NCBI GenBank assembly: GCA_002362155.1
Contig: DETN01000114.1
Coordinates: forward strand, 1 to 10,128
Reading direction: 5' to 3'
Length of the DNA: 10,128 nt
Source of the DNA: Lachnospiraceae bacterium UBA3287
GTDB lineage: Bacteria > Bacillota > Clostridia > Lachnospirales > Lachnospiraceae
Positions 1 to 5,938 of this stretch are shown in pieces. The translations under genes were made by a program, and so were the position numbers. How positions within the stretch are numbered: position 1 is the first letter of the stretch; every line of letters begins with the position of its first letter. The notes under the pieces are model-generated. The model made no database searches. It was not told the DNA's origin and saw nothing but the letters and a program-made list of their open reading frames with translations.

Positions 1-545
1 TCCTTCAGGGCAGCAAAATATCCTTGCCAGCTCTGGAAGGTCTTCCTCATGGCGTTCTGGTTCACCTGTGCCGGCAGACGGTAGTAGTCACGGTTCTTCG
101 TGAACTTAAAGACCGCATCCAGCGTCTCATAGGTGAGCATCCTTCTTTTCACGGACGGGTACGGGGTCTCCATTGTCCTGTGAAGGGACCTGTTCACGAC
201 CGCCTCCCTTGCAAGGCCGCACTTCTTACGTGCTTTCTTAAGGTCCCTGAAAAAGAGCGCCTCTTTATGCACGTTGCATTTCTGAATGCCGGTGAATACA
301 TAGTGCAGAACTTCCGTTTCGTGATGTGTCCGCTCTTCAGGTGACTTGGCGATCCCGGTATAGGTGTTGCGGATATAGAAGTTGGTGGTATTCCGCAGGG
401 CCTTCGTTTTCCTGCAGATGTCCCCGAAGTAAAGGCCGGCGGGCGTGTCCTTCCTTATGATGCATGTGCAAAGGATGTTTTCCTTTGTCTTCATCTGCGT
501 CTTTCCCCCAAAGGTATTTTCATACAAAAGTTCCTTACGAATCAT
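1..545 (-). CDS. tnpB: TnpB, IS200/IS605 RNA-guided nuclease (partial, C-terminus off left edge)
   Basis: The minus strand is open from an ATG at 545 to the window edge, giving 181 N-terminal residues. The translation has the TnpB N-terminal pattern: an asparagine-rich segment near residues 52-60 (NTTNFYIRN), then TYTGIAK, a basic helical stretch around 100-115, and a segment near 160-180 (QNAMRKTFQSWQGYFAALK) that matches the family's usual QQ..RQ...W..FF.A.K motif. The RuvC catalytic residues and zinc finger would be in the missing part. The ATG at 545 has AGAAGG 11 bp upstream and lies about 23 bp after a predicted transcription start. An in-frame ATG at 494 has GGGGGAAAG six bases upstream and is a good alternative start. 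TnpB proteins are omega-RNA-guided DNA nucleases that favour retention of the transposon. Whether this copy is active cannot be judged here. Confidence 0.88.
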   Translation of the reverse strand, partial: MIRKELLYENTFGGKTQMKTKENILCTCIIRKDTPAGLYFGDICRKTKALRNTTNFYIRNTYTGIAKSPEERTHHETEVLHYVFTGIQKCNVHKEALFFRDLKKARKKCGLAREAVVNRSLHRTMETPYPSVKRRMLTYETLDAVFKFTKNRDYYRLPAQVNQNAMRKTFQSWQGYFAALK

Positions 546-573
546 GTTTCCATATACCTTCTTCTATGATAGT

Positions 574-602
574 ATTATAGCATATATCACGAGCGAAAGC
601 AA
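574..602 (-). promoter_or_regulatory. Promoter for tnpB
   Basis: Read on the minus strand, TTGCTT (602-597) and a perfect TATAAT (579-574) are separated by exactly 17 bp. A transcript starting about 7 bp after the -10 box would have a leader of about 20-25 bases before the ATG at 545. The -35 box matches the consensus at only three positions, so the call rests mainly on the -10 box and the spacing. Confidence 0.6.
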
Positions 603-669
603 ACATTTGTTTTAATCGATATATAGAATTGATCGTACTATTGATCGGAAACGGCAGAAAGGAACAGCA

Positions 670-1137
670 ATGGATTACATTAAGGGAGGACACAACGTAT
701 ACCTGCTCACTTACCATATCGTCTTTGTGACGAAATACCGTAAACCTGTCATCAACGAAGAGATATCGGAATTCTTAAAGGAACATATCGCCTATCTCTG
801 CGGACGTTTCGGCGCAGAACTGCTGACGGCGGAAACTGACCGGGACCACATCCACCTGCTGGTATCCATGACACCGACGACCGCCCCGTCAGACCTGATC
901 CGGGTCCTGAAGACACAGACATCAAGGGAGATCCATCAGGACGAGCGGATGGACGGACATGTGAAAAAATATATTTACGGGAAAGCTCCTTTATGGCAGC
1001 CATCCTATTTCATTGCGACCACAGGGACAACAGTCATGGAAAAAGTCAGGGAATATATAGACTCGCAGAAGACAGAGGAGCACAGACGCAAATATGAAAA
1101 GACCGGAAAGTACAAAAAGAGAAAAAGGAATCAGTAA
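670..1137 (+). CDS. tnpA: TnpA, IS200/IS605 Y1 (HUH) transposase
   Basis: This is a complete 155-residue protein, the normal length for the single-strand-specific TnpA transposases of this family. The HUH metal-binding motif is H60-I-H62 within DRDHIHLLVS. The catalytic tyrosine is Tyr129 in VREYIDSQ on the C-terminal helix, and the conserved SYF segment lies at 112-114. The N-terminal strand (YLLTYHIVFVTKYRKPV) is also typical. The C-terminus ends in a strongly basic tail. The start is supported by AAAGGA six bases upstream. TnpA cuts and rejoins single-stranded transposon ends at subterminal hairpins. All key residues are present, so this copy looks functional. It diverges from tnpB, with 124 bp between the two start codons. 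Confidence 0.96.
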   Translation: MDYIKGGHNVYLLTYHIVFVTKYRKPVINEEISEFLKEHIAYLCGRFGAELLTAETDRDHIHLLVSMTPTTAPSDLIRVLKTQTSREIHQDERMDGHVKKYIYGKAPLWQPSYFIATTGTTVMEKVREYIDSQKTEEHRRKYEKTGKYKKRKRNQ

Positions 1138-1156
1138 ATCAAGCAGGCGCTTATAT

Positions 1157-1183
1157 CCCGCGGACGACCAAGGTCGGCCGGGG
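1157..1183. repeat. Imperfect hairpin downstream of tnpA (probable IS200/IS605 left-end structure)
   Basis: The core CGACC-AA-GGTCG (1165-1176) extends past an A/G mismatch to CGG/CCG and past a further G/G mismatch to CC/GG, giving a stem of up to 10 pairs over 27 bases. TTTT follows at 1184-1187. The position just inside the expected element boundary suggests the TnpA-binding hairpin. It could also help terminate the tnpA transcript, but the T run is short. Confidence 0.55.
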
Positions 1184-1236
1184 TTTTACGCGCCATTTCG
1201 ATAATTCAGATAACGAAACACAAGGAGAAGAGGCCG

Positions 1237-1869
1237 ATGGAAATAGGAAGCAAAATTAGACAGTCAAGAAAGGAAGCGAAGATCACACAGGAGCAGGCGG
1301 CGGAAGCCCTTGGCGTCAGCAGACAGACGATCTCCAACTGGGAAAATGAGAAATCCTATCCGGACATCATAAGCGTCCTGAAAATGAGCGACCTGTATAA
1401 CGTCAGCCTCGACTATCTGCTGAAAGGAGAGTCGGCAATGAACAGTTATGTGGATTATCTGGATGAAAGCACAAATGTAGTAAAGAGCAGAAAGAAGTTT
1501 TCCAAGCTCATATTGATTCTGTCCTACCTGGTGATCTGGGCGGTGGCCGTCATCGTTTTCTGGTGCTTTACCGGGGAAGAGGATGCAATGGGGTATTCCC
1601 TCATGTTCTTATGGATCATTCTTCCGGCTGCGACGTTTGTCGTTTCCCTTCTCATCAGCCGGAACAACTTCTGGGGCAGGTATAAATGGCTTGGGAGCGC
1701 AGGCTTCGGCTTCATGTATATGCTGGGGGAATACGCAACCTTCAGCATGGCCAACAATGCAACGTTCGGCAGGGTCAATGCCCCGGATCTTTCGATGATG
1801 GCTGCAGGCACGGTCATATCGCTCATGGGCATGGGCATAGGCCACCTGCTGCATATGAAAAACAAGTGA
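1237..1869 (+). CDS. XRE-family HTH regulator fused to membrane-spanning domain
   Basis: This 210-residue protein starts with a Cro/C1-type helix-turn-helix (about residues 5-60). It has the standard IRQSRKEAKITQEQAAEALGV and SRQTISNWENEKSYPD core followed by a DYLLKGE end, as in many Bacillota regulators. A charged linker (65-88) leads to hydrophobic segments at about 89-111, 119-141, 151-167 and 183-205, so the DNA-binding domain is probably tethered to the inner face of the membrane. AAGGAGAAGAGG lies upstream of the ATG. Such HTH-plus-membrane proteins often act as transcriptional regulators beside transporters or membrane-stress genes, but no target is visible here. Insertion sequences lie on both sides: the IS200/IS605 end about 45 bp upstream, possibly replacing the native promoter, and an IS1595 element 22 bp after the stop. 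Before the second insertion, the next gene would have started 74 bp downstream. Confidence 0.9.
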   Translation: MEIGSKIRQSRKEAKITQEQAAEALGVSRQTISNWENEKSYPDIISVLKMSDLYNVSLDYLLKGESAMNSYVDYLDESTNVVKSRKKFSKLILILSYLVIWAVAVIVFWCFTGEEDAMGYSLMFLWIILPAATFVVSLLISRNNFWGRYKWLGSAGFGFMYMLGEYATFSMANNATFGRVNAPDLSMMAAGTVISLMGMGIGHLLHMKNK

Positions 1870-1883
1870 ATCACTGCGGCATA

Positions 1884-1891
1884 AAGTAAAA
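1884..1891. repeat. Left copy of 8-bp target site duplication (AAGTAAAA)
   Basis: AAGTAAAA directly precedes the first base of the left inverted repeat of the IS1595 element and is repeated exactly at 3020-3027. Eight base pairs is the usual duplication size for the IS1595 family. Confidence 0.9.
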
Positions 1892-1918
1892 GGTGTTAGT
1901 CAGGAACTGGGGTGATGG
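1892..1918 (+). repeat. Left terminal inverted repeat of the IS1595 element
   Basis: The repeat starts GGTGTTAGTCAGGAA and matches the reverse complement of 3019-2993 at 25 of 27 positions. The differences are C/A at the 16th base and G/A at the 26th. Confidence 0.88.
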
Positions 1919-1933
1919 TTTATCTCTCCCCAA

Positions 1934-2932
1934 TCAAAGCCACAGTAAATTTGCATTTTCAGCCTCATGAATTGGATGAACTCTATCCATCGTTGTTACG
2001 GTCAGTAGTTTCTCACAGATACGATCTACGAGTTCAAACATCGATTTACCGTATGTCAAACTGAACAGAACGTTATACCTGTTCAGAAACTTAGTGGCGA
2101 CACCCTTATAAAAGTTGTAGCGTTTCTTGATGAATGAATGGTATCCGTTTACAGTGTTCAGATTGTAAAATCGGTCTTCCGGTTCACTGGTTACATCCTT
2201 GACGCTGCACTTTGCAAGCTCTTCCAGAGAAGAATAGCCATGCAGTCCATCGCACAAAACCAGGGTTTCATCTGCTATATGGCCGGTGAAGACTTCTTTA
2301 AGTTCATCCTTGGAAGGCCTTGCCCTGTTCACAGAAGCTGCAAAAGCAGAGCCCTTGCGTTCAATACCTGTGCAGATACAGATATATTCGCTGGAAATGC
2401 CTCTTTTCTGAGCTTTTGCCCCATGCTTTCTGGCCTTTCTGCCAGCTTCATCAGGAATAGCCTTTCCCTTATAAGATTCAAGGACATAAGTTTCGTCCAG
2501 TTCTGCAACATCCTTCAGGATAACAGGATCCTGAACAGATTCTTCATTAAGAGCGAAAAGAATCTTATGTCGCATATGGAAGACGCAGTCGTGAGACAGG
2601 CCAAGGCGCTTAACGGAGTAATCTATTGCATTGCCCCTCAGAGTATCGGATATGACTTCTTCCCATAATTCTCTGCTCTGATGTGATCCGGACATAATTG
2701 TGTTCGTAGTAGATACGAAAGTACGCCCGCAATCCTTGCAGCGGTATTCCTGCTTTCCACACTTGTGTCCATTCTTAACGATATGTGTATTACCACAATA
2801 CGGGCAGGCGGGTCTGCCGGTTTCGACCTGAGCATCCTAATAGGATTCTGCCTGTTCAAGAAGACTGCTGACAACAGCTTCAGGAAGCTTTTCAATTAAC
2901 TTTGTCAGTTTAATGCGGAGATTCTGGCCCAT
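1934..2932 (-). pseudogene. IS1595-family transposase interrupted by an amber codon
   Basis: The minus-strand frame from the ATG at 2932 would encode 332 codons. AAGGA lies eight bases upstream of that ATG, and a weaker ATG lies three codons earlier at 2941. Codon 32 is TAG (2839-2837), after MGQNLRIKLTKLIEKL and AESY. The frame continues with a zinc ribbon (C43-P-Y-C46 and C65-K-D-C68) and then the catalytic domain: D in ELDETYV (codon 146), D in VLCDGLHGY (codon 228), and the VNGYHSFIK segment (262-269). A KGVATKFLNRYN stretch typical of IS1595 transposases follows. The arrangement resembles the D-D-N-K subtype, though the third catalytic position is inferred. The longest uninterrupted piece starts at ATG 2695 and gives 253 residues without the zinc ribbon, so it would probably not bind the ends correctly. 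The transposase is probably inactive unless the amber is suppressed or is a sequencing error. Confidence 0.88.
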
Positions 2933-2977
2933 AACGATCATCCTTTCTGTTGATAATCGTATGGTACCAGGGAGATT

Positions 2978-2993
2978 GTCCGTTAAAACGGAC
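2978..2993. repeat. Small perfect hairpin inside the right end of the IS1595 element
   Basis: GTCCGTT and AACGGAC form a 7-bp stem around an AA loop, directly abutting the right inverted repeat and upstream of the transposase start. It may dampen outside transcription entering the transposase gene or belong to the end-binding site. Neither role is shown. Confidence 0.45.
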
Positions 2994-3019
2994 TATCACC
3001 CCATTTCCTGACTAACACC
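2993..3019 (-). repeat. Right terminal inverted repeat of the IS1595 element
   Basis: Read on the minus strand from 3019, it starts GGTGTTAGTCAGGAA and pairs with the left repeat with two mismatches over 27 bp. The transposase start lies about 60 bp inside this end. Confidence 0.88.
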
Positions 3020-3027
3020 AAGTAAAA
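3020..3027. repeat. Right copy of 8-bp target site duplication (AAGTAAAA)
   Basis: It is identical to 1884-1891 and starts at the first base after the right inverted repeat. Joining the two flanks at one copy restores an uninterrupted AT-rich spacer between the regulator and the gene at 3080. Confidence 0.9.
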
Positions 3028-3079
3028 AAAGAAAGCCTTCTGTCCGCAGGCGGCAAAGGTAAAAAGGTCAGATAAAAAT

Positions 3080-3816
3080 ATGTCAGTAAAGCTTACGCCC
3101 GAAGAAAGAAACATACTGGTGGAGAATCCGGACCTGGTCATGTTCGACCCGTACAGCGCTCTTAAGACCCACCATATTTCCCTGGGAAAGGCGCTCATCC
3201 TTCCCCTTCTCACAGGGACCGCCTTTCTCCTGTGGGGCCTTCTCTGCCCCGATTTTATCGGCGCCCATCCCGCACTTTTTGCGGGAGCAGGATGCGCTGC
3301 CCTGATCCTCTCCAGCGGAGCGCTGCCGGCCGGAGCCCTGCTGGTCCGGAAAGGGACGAAGAAAGGATATGTTATGAGACCGGACTTTATGGAACTGGAC
3401 GGGAGCTTCTATCCAGGGCCCGGAGACGTCATTGCCTACCCCGTCAGAAGGGCGGATGACTGCGCCTTGCCGCAGAGCAGGTAAGTCTTTTCTGCCGCGG
3501 TCATAAGATGGATGAGAGAAAGGCCTTTCCTGCAGGTCTATGCGTGGAAGAGCTGACCACGAACGTGTTCCGGCACGGGCTGAGACCCGGGAGCGCCCTA
3601 AGGACCCTGGATCTTCGGGTCGTGGCCGACGGGGAAGATGTGGTCATCCGGCTGCGGGACGGCGGGGCCGCCTTCAGCCTGAAAAGGTTTGCAGACCGCC
3701 TGTCGGAGGAGAAAGACCCGAATGCAGGAAACGGGATCCGGATCCTGCTGAATGCGGCAAAGAGCATAAACTATTACCGGACATACGGGATGAACACCAC
3801 CATCATCCGGGTATAA
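3080..3816 (+). pseudogene. Frameshifted membrane protein with RsbW-like ATP-binding domain
   Basis: The first piece (3080-3484, 134 codons) starts MSVKLTPEERNILVENPDL. It has two hydrophobic segments (about residues 36-56 and 64-90) and ends with the sequence GDVIAYPVRRADD followed by an unrelated tail. The second piece (open frame from 3460, internal ATG at 3508, stop at 3816) begins LRLAAEQVSLFCRGHKMDER. It has the features of a HATPase_c_2 (RsbW/SpoIIAB-like) domain: an N box with the EELTTN core, a DGGAAFS segment like the D box, and GNGIRILLNAAKS like the G2 box. The two pieces are in adjacent frames. Adding one base near 3467-3471 joins them smoothly as DDCALAAEQVSLFC, giving about 245 residues. 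An in-frame TAA in the duplication at 3023-3025 limits any longer N-terminus. The intact family would be an ATP-binding signalling protein anchored in the membrane; its partner is unknown. Two separate small genes are possible but less likely, because homologous-looking sequence precedes the ATG at 3508. Confidence 0.75.
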
Positions 3817-3866
3817 AGGACGGATCCGCAAGGCAGGGAGCCTGCGCAGGATAAGGAGGGATGAGA

Positions 3867-4790
3867 ATGGACTCGGAAAACAGGATAGGCTCCGCCGGGA
3901 TGTTAAAGAGCATCATGAGATTGATGTGTCTGTTTGCCATGTTTGTTTTTGTAAACGATATGGCCGGCATCCTCTTTGGGGAGTCGCCAGGCGCAGAGAT
4001 CGTTTACGATCTGATCCATCTTCTGCAGTACGCTTCCGTTCTGATTTTTCTGGTCAGACACAAAGTCGGTCTCAGAGATCTTCTTACCGGGGGAAGGAAA
4101 GTTTCTCTGAAATTTATGGCCGCCGCCCTGCTGATGGGCCTTTTTACCGCCTTTCTGGGGTCCCGGCTGGATGAGCTGATGCCGGGCGTGCCGGCGGCAG
4201 AGTCGGCATATTCCCTGCGGCATACCGTATTCTTTATGATCTTTGCGGGGATCATGGCGCCTGTCTTTGAGGAAACAGAATTCAGGGGCCTGCTGTTTCA
4301 GAGCCTTAAGGGAAGGATGCCTGTTTATGCCGCAGCCCTTTTGTCTGCCCTTATGTTCATGGTCCTCCATACGGGAGGGATCCTGATCAGTGCCTTTATC
4401 GAGGGGATCTTCTCCGCCCTGGTATTTCTGTGGACGGGTCAGCTGATCTATGCTGTGGCGATCCATTTTGCGGGCAACAGCATTCCCGTTATGCTGCTGG
4501 GCCTGTCGCTTTTTCTGACGGACGGGGCCGGGGACGAGGCAGCTGAGACCGCGGCAGAAACCGGCGGTCCATGGGCGCCGGAAACCATTGTCTCCATTCT
4601 GCTTCCCGCCGCAGCTTTGCTGGCCTTATTCATATACTTCTATAAAGGGACAGACCGCGGAAAGGGATCCGGTCCGCAGGCGGTCTATGAAAAAACGGAC
4701 AGAAGCGTCCTGCCTTACTTTGCTTTTTATTTTGCCGTATGCATCATGTCCACGGTCATGCAGTTTCTGTGGCAGGCAGCGCATGCCTGA
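3867..4790 (+). CDS. CPBP-family intramembrane metalloprotease
   Basis: This multi-pass membrane protein carries the CPBP (Abi/CAAX protease-like) motifs. Numbered from the first ATG at 3861, these are E137-E138-T-E-F-R142 in FEETEFRGLL, H170 in MVLHTG, and H202 with N206 in IHFAGNS, which together are the expected catalytic/metal set. Hydrophobic segments lie at about 16-38, 47-65, 83-100, 121-136, 154-170, 176-192, 195-218, 244-261 and 284-304. A low-complexity acidic Ala/Glu loop sits at 222-236. The ATG at 3867 is preferred to the one at 3861, because AAGGAGG is almost touching 3861 but lies seven bases before 3867; this gives 307 residues. Family members cleave membrane substrates and include prenyl-protein proteases and bacteriocin self-immunity proteins. 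No bacteriocin gene is seen here, so the substrate is unknown. The gene lies 50 bp after the damaged ATPase gene and is probably cotranscribed with it. Confidence 0.92.
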   Translation: MDSENRIGSAGMLKSIMRLMCLFAMFVFVNDMAGILFGESPGAEIVYDLIHLLQYASVLIFLVRHKVGLRDLLTGGRKVSLKFMAAALLMGLFTAFLGSRLDELMPGVPAAESAYSLRHTVFFMIFAGIMAPVFEETEFRGLLFQSLKGRMPVYAAALLSALMFMVLHTGGILISAFIEGIFSALVFLWTGQLIYAVAIHFAGNSIPVMLLGLSLFLTDGAGDEAAETAAETGGPWAPETIVSILLPAAALLALFIYFYKGTDRGKGSGPQAVYEKTDRSVLPYFAFYFAVCIMSTVMQFLWQAAHA

Positions 4791-4980
4791 TTCCGGGAGT
4801 CAGTAAAGCCCGTAAGACGCGCTTCCCGAAGCCGCCGGGACGGGAAAACAATAATGAAAGGATGTACTTGAAAGGCGTTCCGGCGGAAGATATATTGGAG
4901 ATACAGGGAAGTCTTCCCGGCAGGAAATCGCAGGAATCAGACCGCCGCTCTTTGGGCCCGGAGAAAGGGAGGTATTCGGA

Positions 4981-5553
4981 ATGCAGTTCAGAATAGAAGG
5001 AACCACCCTTGTAAAATATGATTTCGACCATCAGGAAGAAATCGTCGTGATCCCGGAGGGCGTGGAAGTGATCGGGAAATATGCCTTTTATGTCCGGGAT
5101 AAAGTGAAGCAGATCATTATTCCGCCCACAGTCAGGGAGATCGGGGTATGCGCCTTTATGGAATCCGGAGTCGAGACCATTGTCATTCCGGACACCGTGA
5201 CAAAGCTGGGAAATGAAGCCTTCAGCAGATGCACGGATCTGAAAAAGGCCGTGATCGGCAGCGGCGTCACGGAGATCGGGGACTTCACCTTCCGTCTCTG
5301 CGACTCCCTGGAGCATCTGGAGCTGCCGGAAGGACTGAAGAAAGTGGGCTTTAATGCTTTCGAGGAATGTTATTCACTGAAGACCGTCTGGGTGGGCGGC
5401 ACAGAATACAGGATCTGGGACAGGAAGGCCCCTGAGAGTGTCAGGCTGGTCAAAGAGTCCATGGCGGCGACAGAGAGGCGGCTGGAGAAATATTACGAAA
5501 GCGGCAGCATGGACGAATTTGAATACATTGACTACCGCATTTCAGGCGGCTGA
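4981..5553 (+). CDS. BspA-like leucine-rich repeat protein, no signal peptide
   Basis: The protein has 190 residues. Residues about 23-136 hold five repeats of 22-23 residues of the LRR_5/BspA type, each with a pattern like IPEGVEVIGKYAF or LPEGLKKVGFNAF followed by L..I/V. After the repeats comes a short W/Y segment and a charged helical tail (150-190) rich in Glu, Tyr and Arg. There is no signal peptide or membrane segment, unlike the large surface-exposed BspA proteins, so it is probably cytoplasmic. Repeats of this type mediate protein binding, and the partner is unknown. GGGAGG lies eight bases before the ATG. The 190-bp gap after the protease gene has no clear terminator, so cotranscription is possible. 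Confidence 0.88.
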   Translation: MQFRIEGTTLVKYDFDHQEEIVVIPEGVEVIGKYAFYVRDKVKQIIIPPTVREIGVCAFMESGVETIVIPDTVTKLGNEAFSRCTDLKKAVIGSGVTEIGDFTFRLCDSLEHLELPEGLKKVGFNAFEECYSLKTVWVGGTEYRIWDRKAPESVRLVKESMAATERRLEKYYESGSMDEFEYIDYRISGG

Positions 5554-5611
5554 TGCCAGAGCAGCGGAAAAACGGAAAAGTACTGCAAATAAGGAAAGGA
5601 GATTTAAGGAA

Positions 5612-5923
5612 ATGATCAAGGTCTACGGTATGCCCACATGCCCTTACTGCGACTATGTACACGAACAGATCAAAGGGCGGGAAGATGAGTTTCAGTATAT
5701 CAATATCGGCGAAAACATCCGCAACATGAGCGCCTTTACAAGGCTTCGGGACACAGATCCTGTCTTTGACCGCATGAAGGCCATGGGAGACGTGGGGATC
5801 CCTGCTTTCGTATTTGAAGACGGCAGAGTATCCATAGACCCTGCGGATGCGGGCCTTGTGGAATACGGGTCCCCTGCGGCCTGCTCCATTGAGGATCATA
5901 AGAGCGGAAGAAAAGGCTGCTGA
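5612..5923 (+). CDS. Glutaredoxin-like thiol-disulfide oxidoreductase
   Basis: This 103-residue protein has a thioredoxin-fold N-terminus, MIKVYGMPTCPYCDYV, with the classical glutaredoxin dithiol motif C10-P-Y-C13. The expected cis-proline is Pro64 in GIPAFVFEDG, with Ile-Pro in place of the usual Val-Pro. The C-terminal glycine pair of glutathione-binding glutaredoxins is replaced by DPADAGL, so the electron donor may differ from glutathione. Two additional cysteines (C91 and C103, the last residue) lie in a C-terminal extension. The ATG at 5612 was chosen because AAAGGAG lies 10 bases upstream and the fold starts at its first residue. An earlier ATG in the same frame (5438) lies inside the upstream gene. 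The next gene starts 15 bp after the stop, suggesting coupled translation. Confidence 0.9.
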   Translation: MIKVYGMPTCPYCDYVHEQIKGREDEFQYINIGENIRNMSAFTRLRDTDPVFDRMKAMGDVGIPAFVFEDGRVSIDPADAGLVEYGSPAACSIEDHKSGRKGC

Positions 5924-5938
5924 GAGGAGGGCTAACAT

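Larger units (their letters stand above)
1..1190. mobile_element. IS200/IS605-family element, left part cut by window edge
   Basis: The element carries tnpB on the minus strand and tnpA on the plus strand, diverging from a 124-bp region that holds a good promoter for tnpB. This divergent order matches the classical IS605 arrangement, where the end next to tnpA is the left end (LE) and the end next to tnpB is the right end (RE). The LE must lie between the tnpA stop (1137) and the next gene (1237). An imperfect hairpin at 1157-1183, the kind of subterminal structure TnpA recognises, puts the outer boundary at roughly 1185-1193, so 1190 is an estimate. The RE and any guide (omega) RNA lie outside the window. 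Elements of this family make no target duplication, so the boundary cannot be fixed by a direct repeat. Confidence 0.8.
1892..3019. mobile_element. Complete IS1595-family insertion sequence, 1128 bp
   Basis: The element is bounded by 27-bp imperfect inverted repeats (1892-1918 and 2993-3019), each starting GGTGTTAGTCAGGAA and differing at two positions. These are flanked by a perfect 8-bp direct repeat, AAGTAAAA. It holds one transposase gene on the minus strand, with the zinc ribbon and DDE-type domains of the IS1595 family. Visually the inside is more AT-rich than the neighbouring genes, which fits recent arrival. Intact ends and an unmutated duplication argue for a recent insertion, although the transposase reading frame carries an amber codon. 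The insertion separated the XRE regulator from the damaged ATPase gene downstream. Confidence 0.92.

Noticed and set aside
24..344. 106-codon open frame on the plus strand at the left edge
   Set aside because: It is antisense to the recognisable TnpB N-terminus.
2138..2668. 176-codon open frame on the plus strand inside the IS1595 element
   Set aside because: It is antisense to the transposase, whose conserved catalytic segments are on the minus strand.
2638..2895. 85-codon minus-strand frame over the N-terminal part of the transposase
   Set aside because: The zinc ribbon is encoded in a different frame of the same strand, continuous with the catalytic domain; this frame shows no cysteine pattern.
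3861..3863. First ATG of the CPBP protease frame as start codon
   Set aside because: AAGGAGG is only one or two bases away, too close for initiation. The ATG six bases later has ideal spacing.
3861..4790. CPBP protease as part of a bacteriocin immunity cluster
   Set aside because: No precursor peptide, leader motif or export gene is visible within several kilobases on either side.
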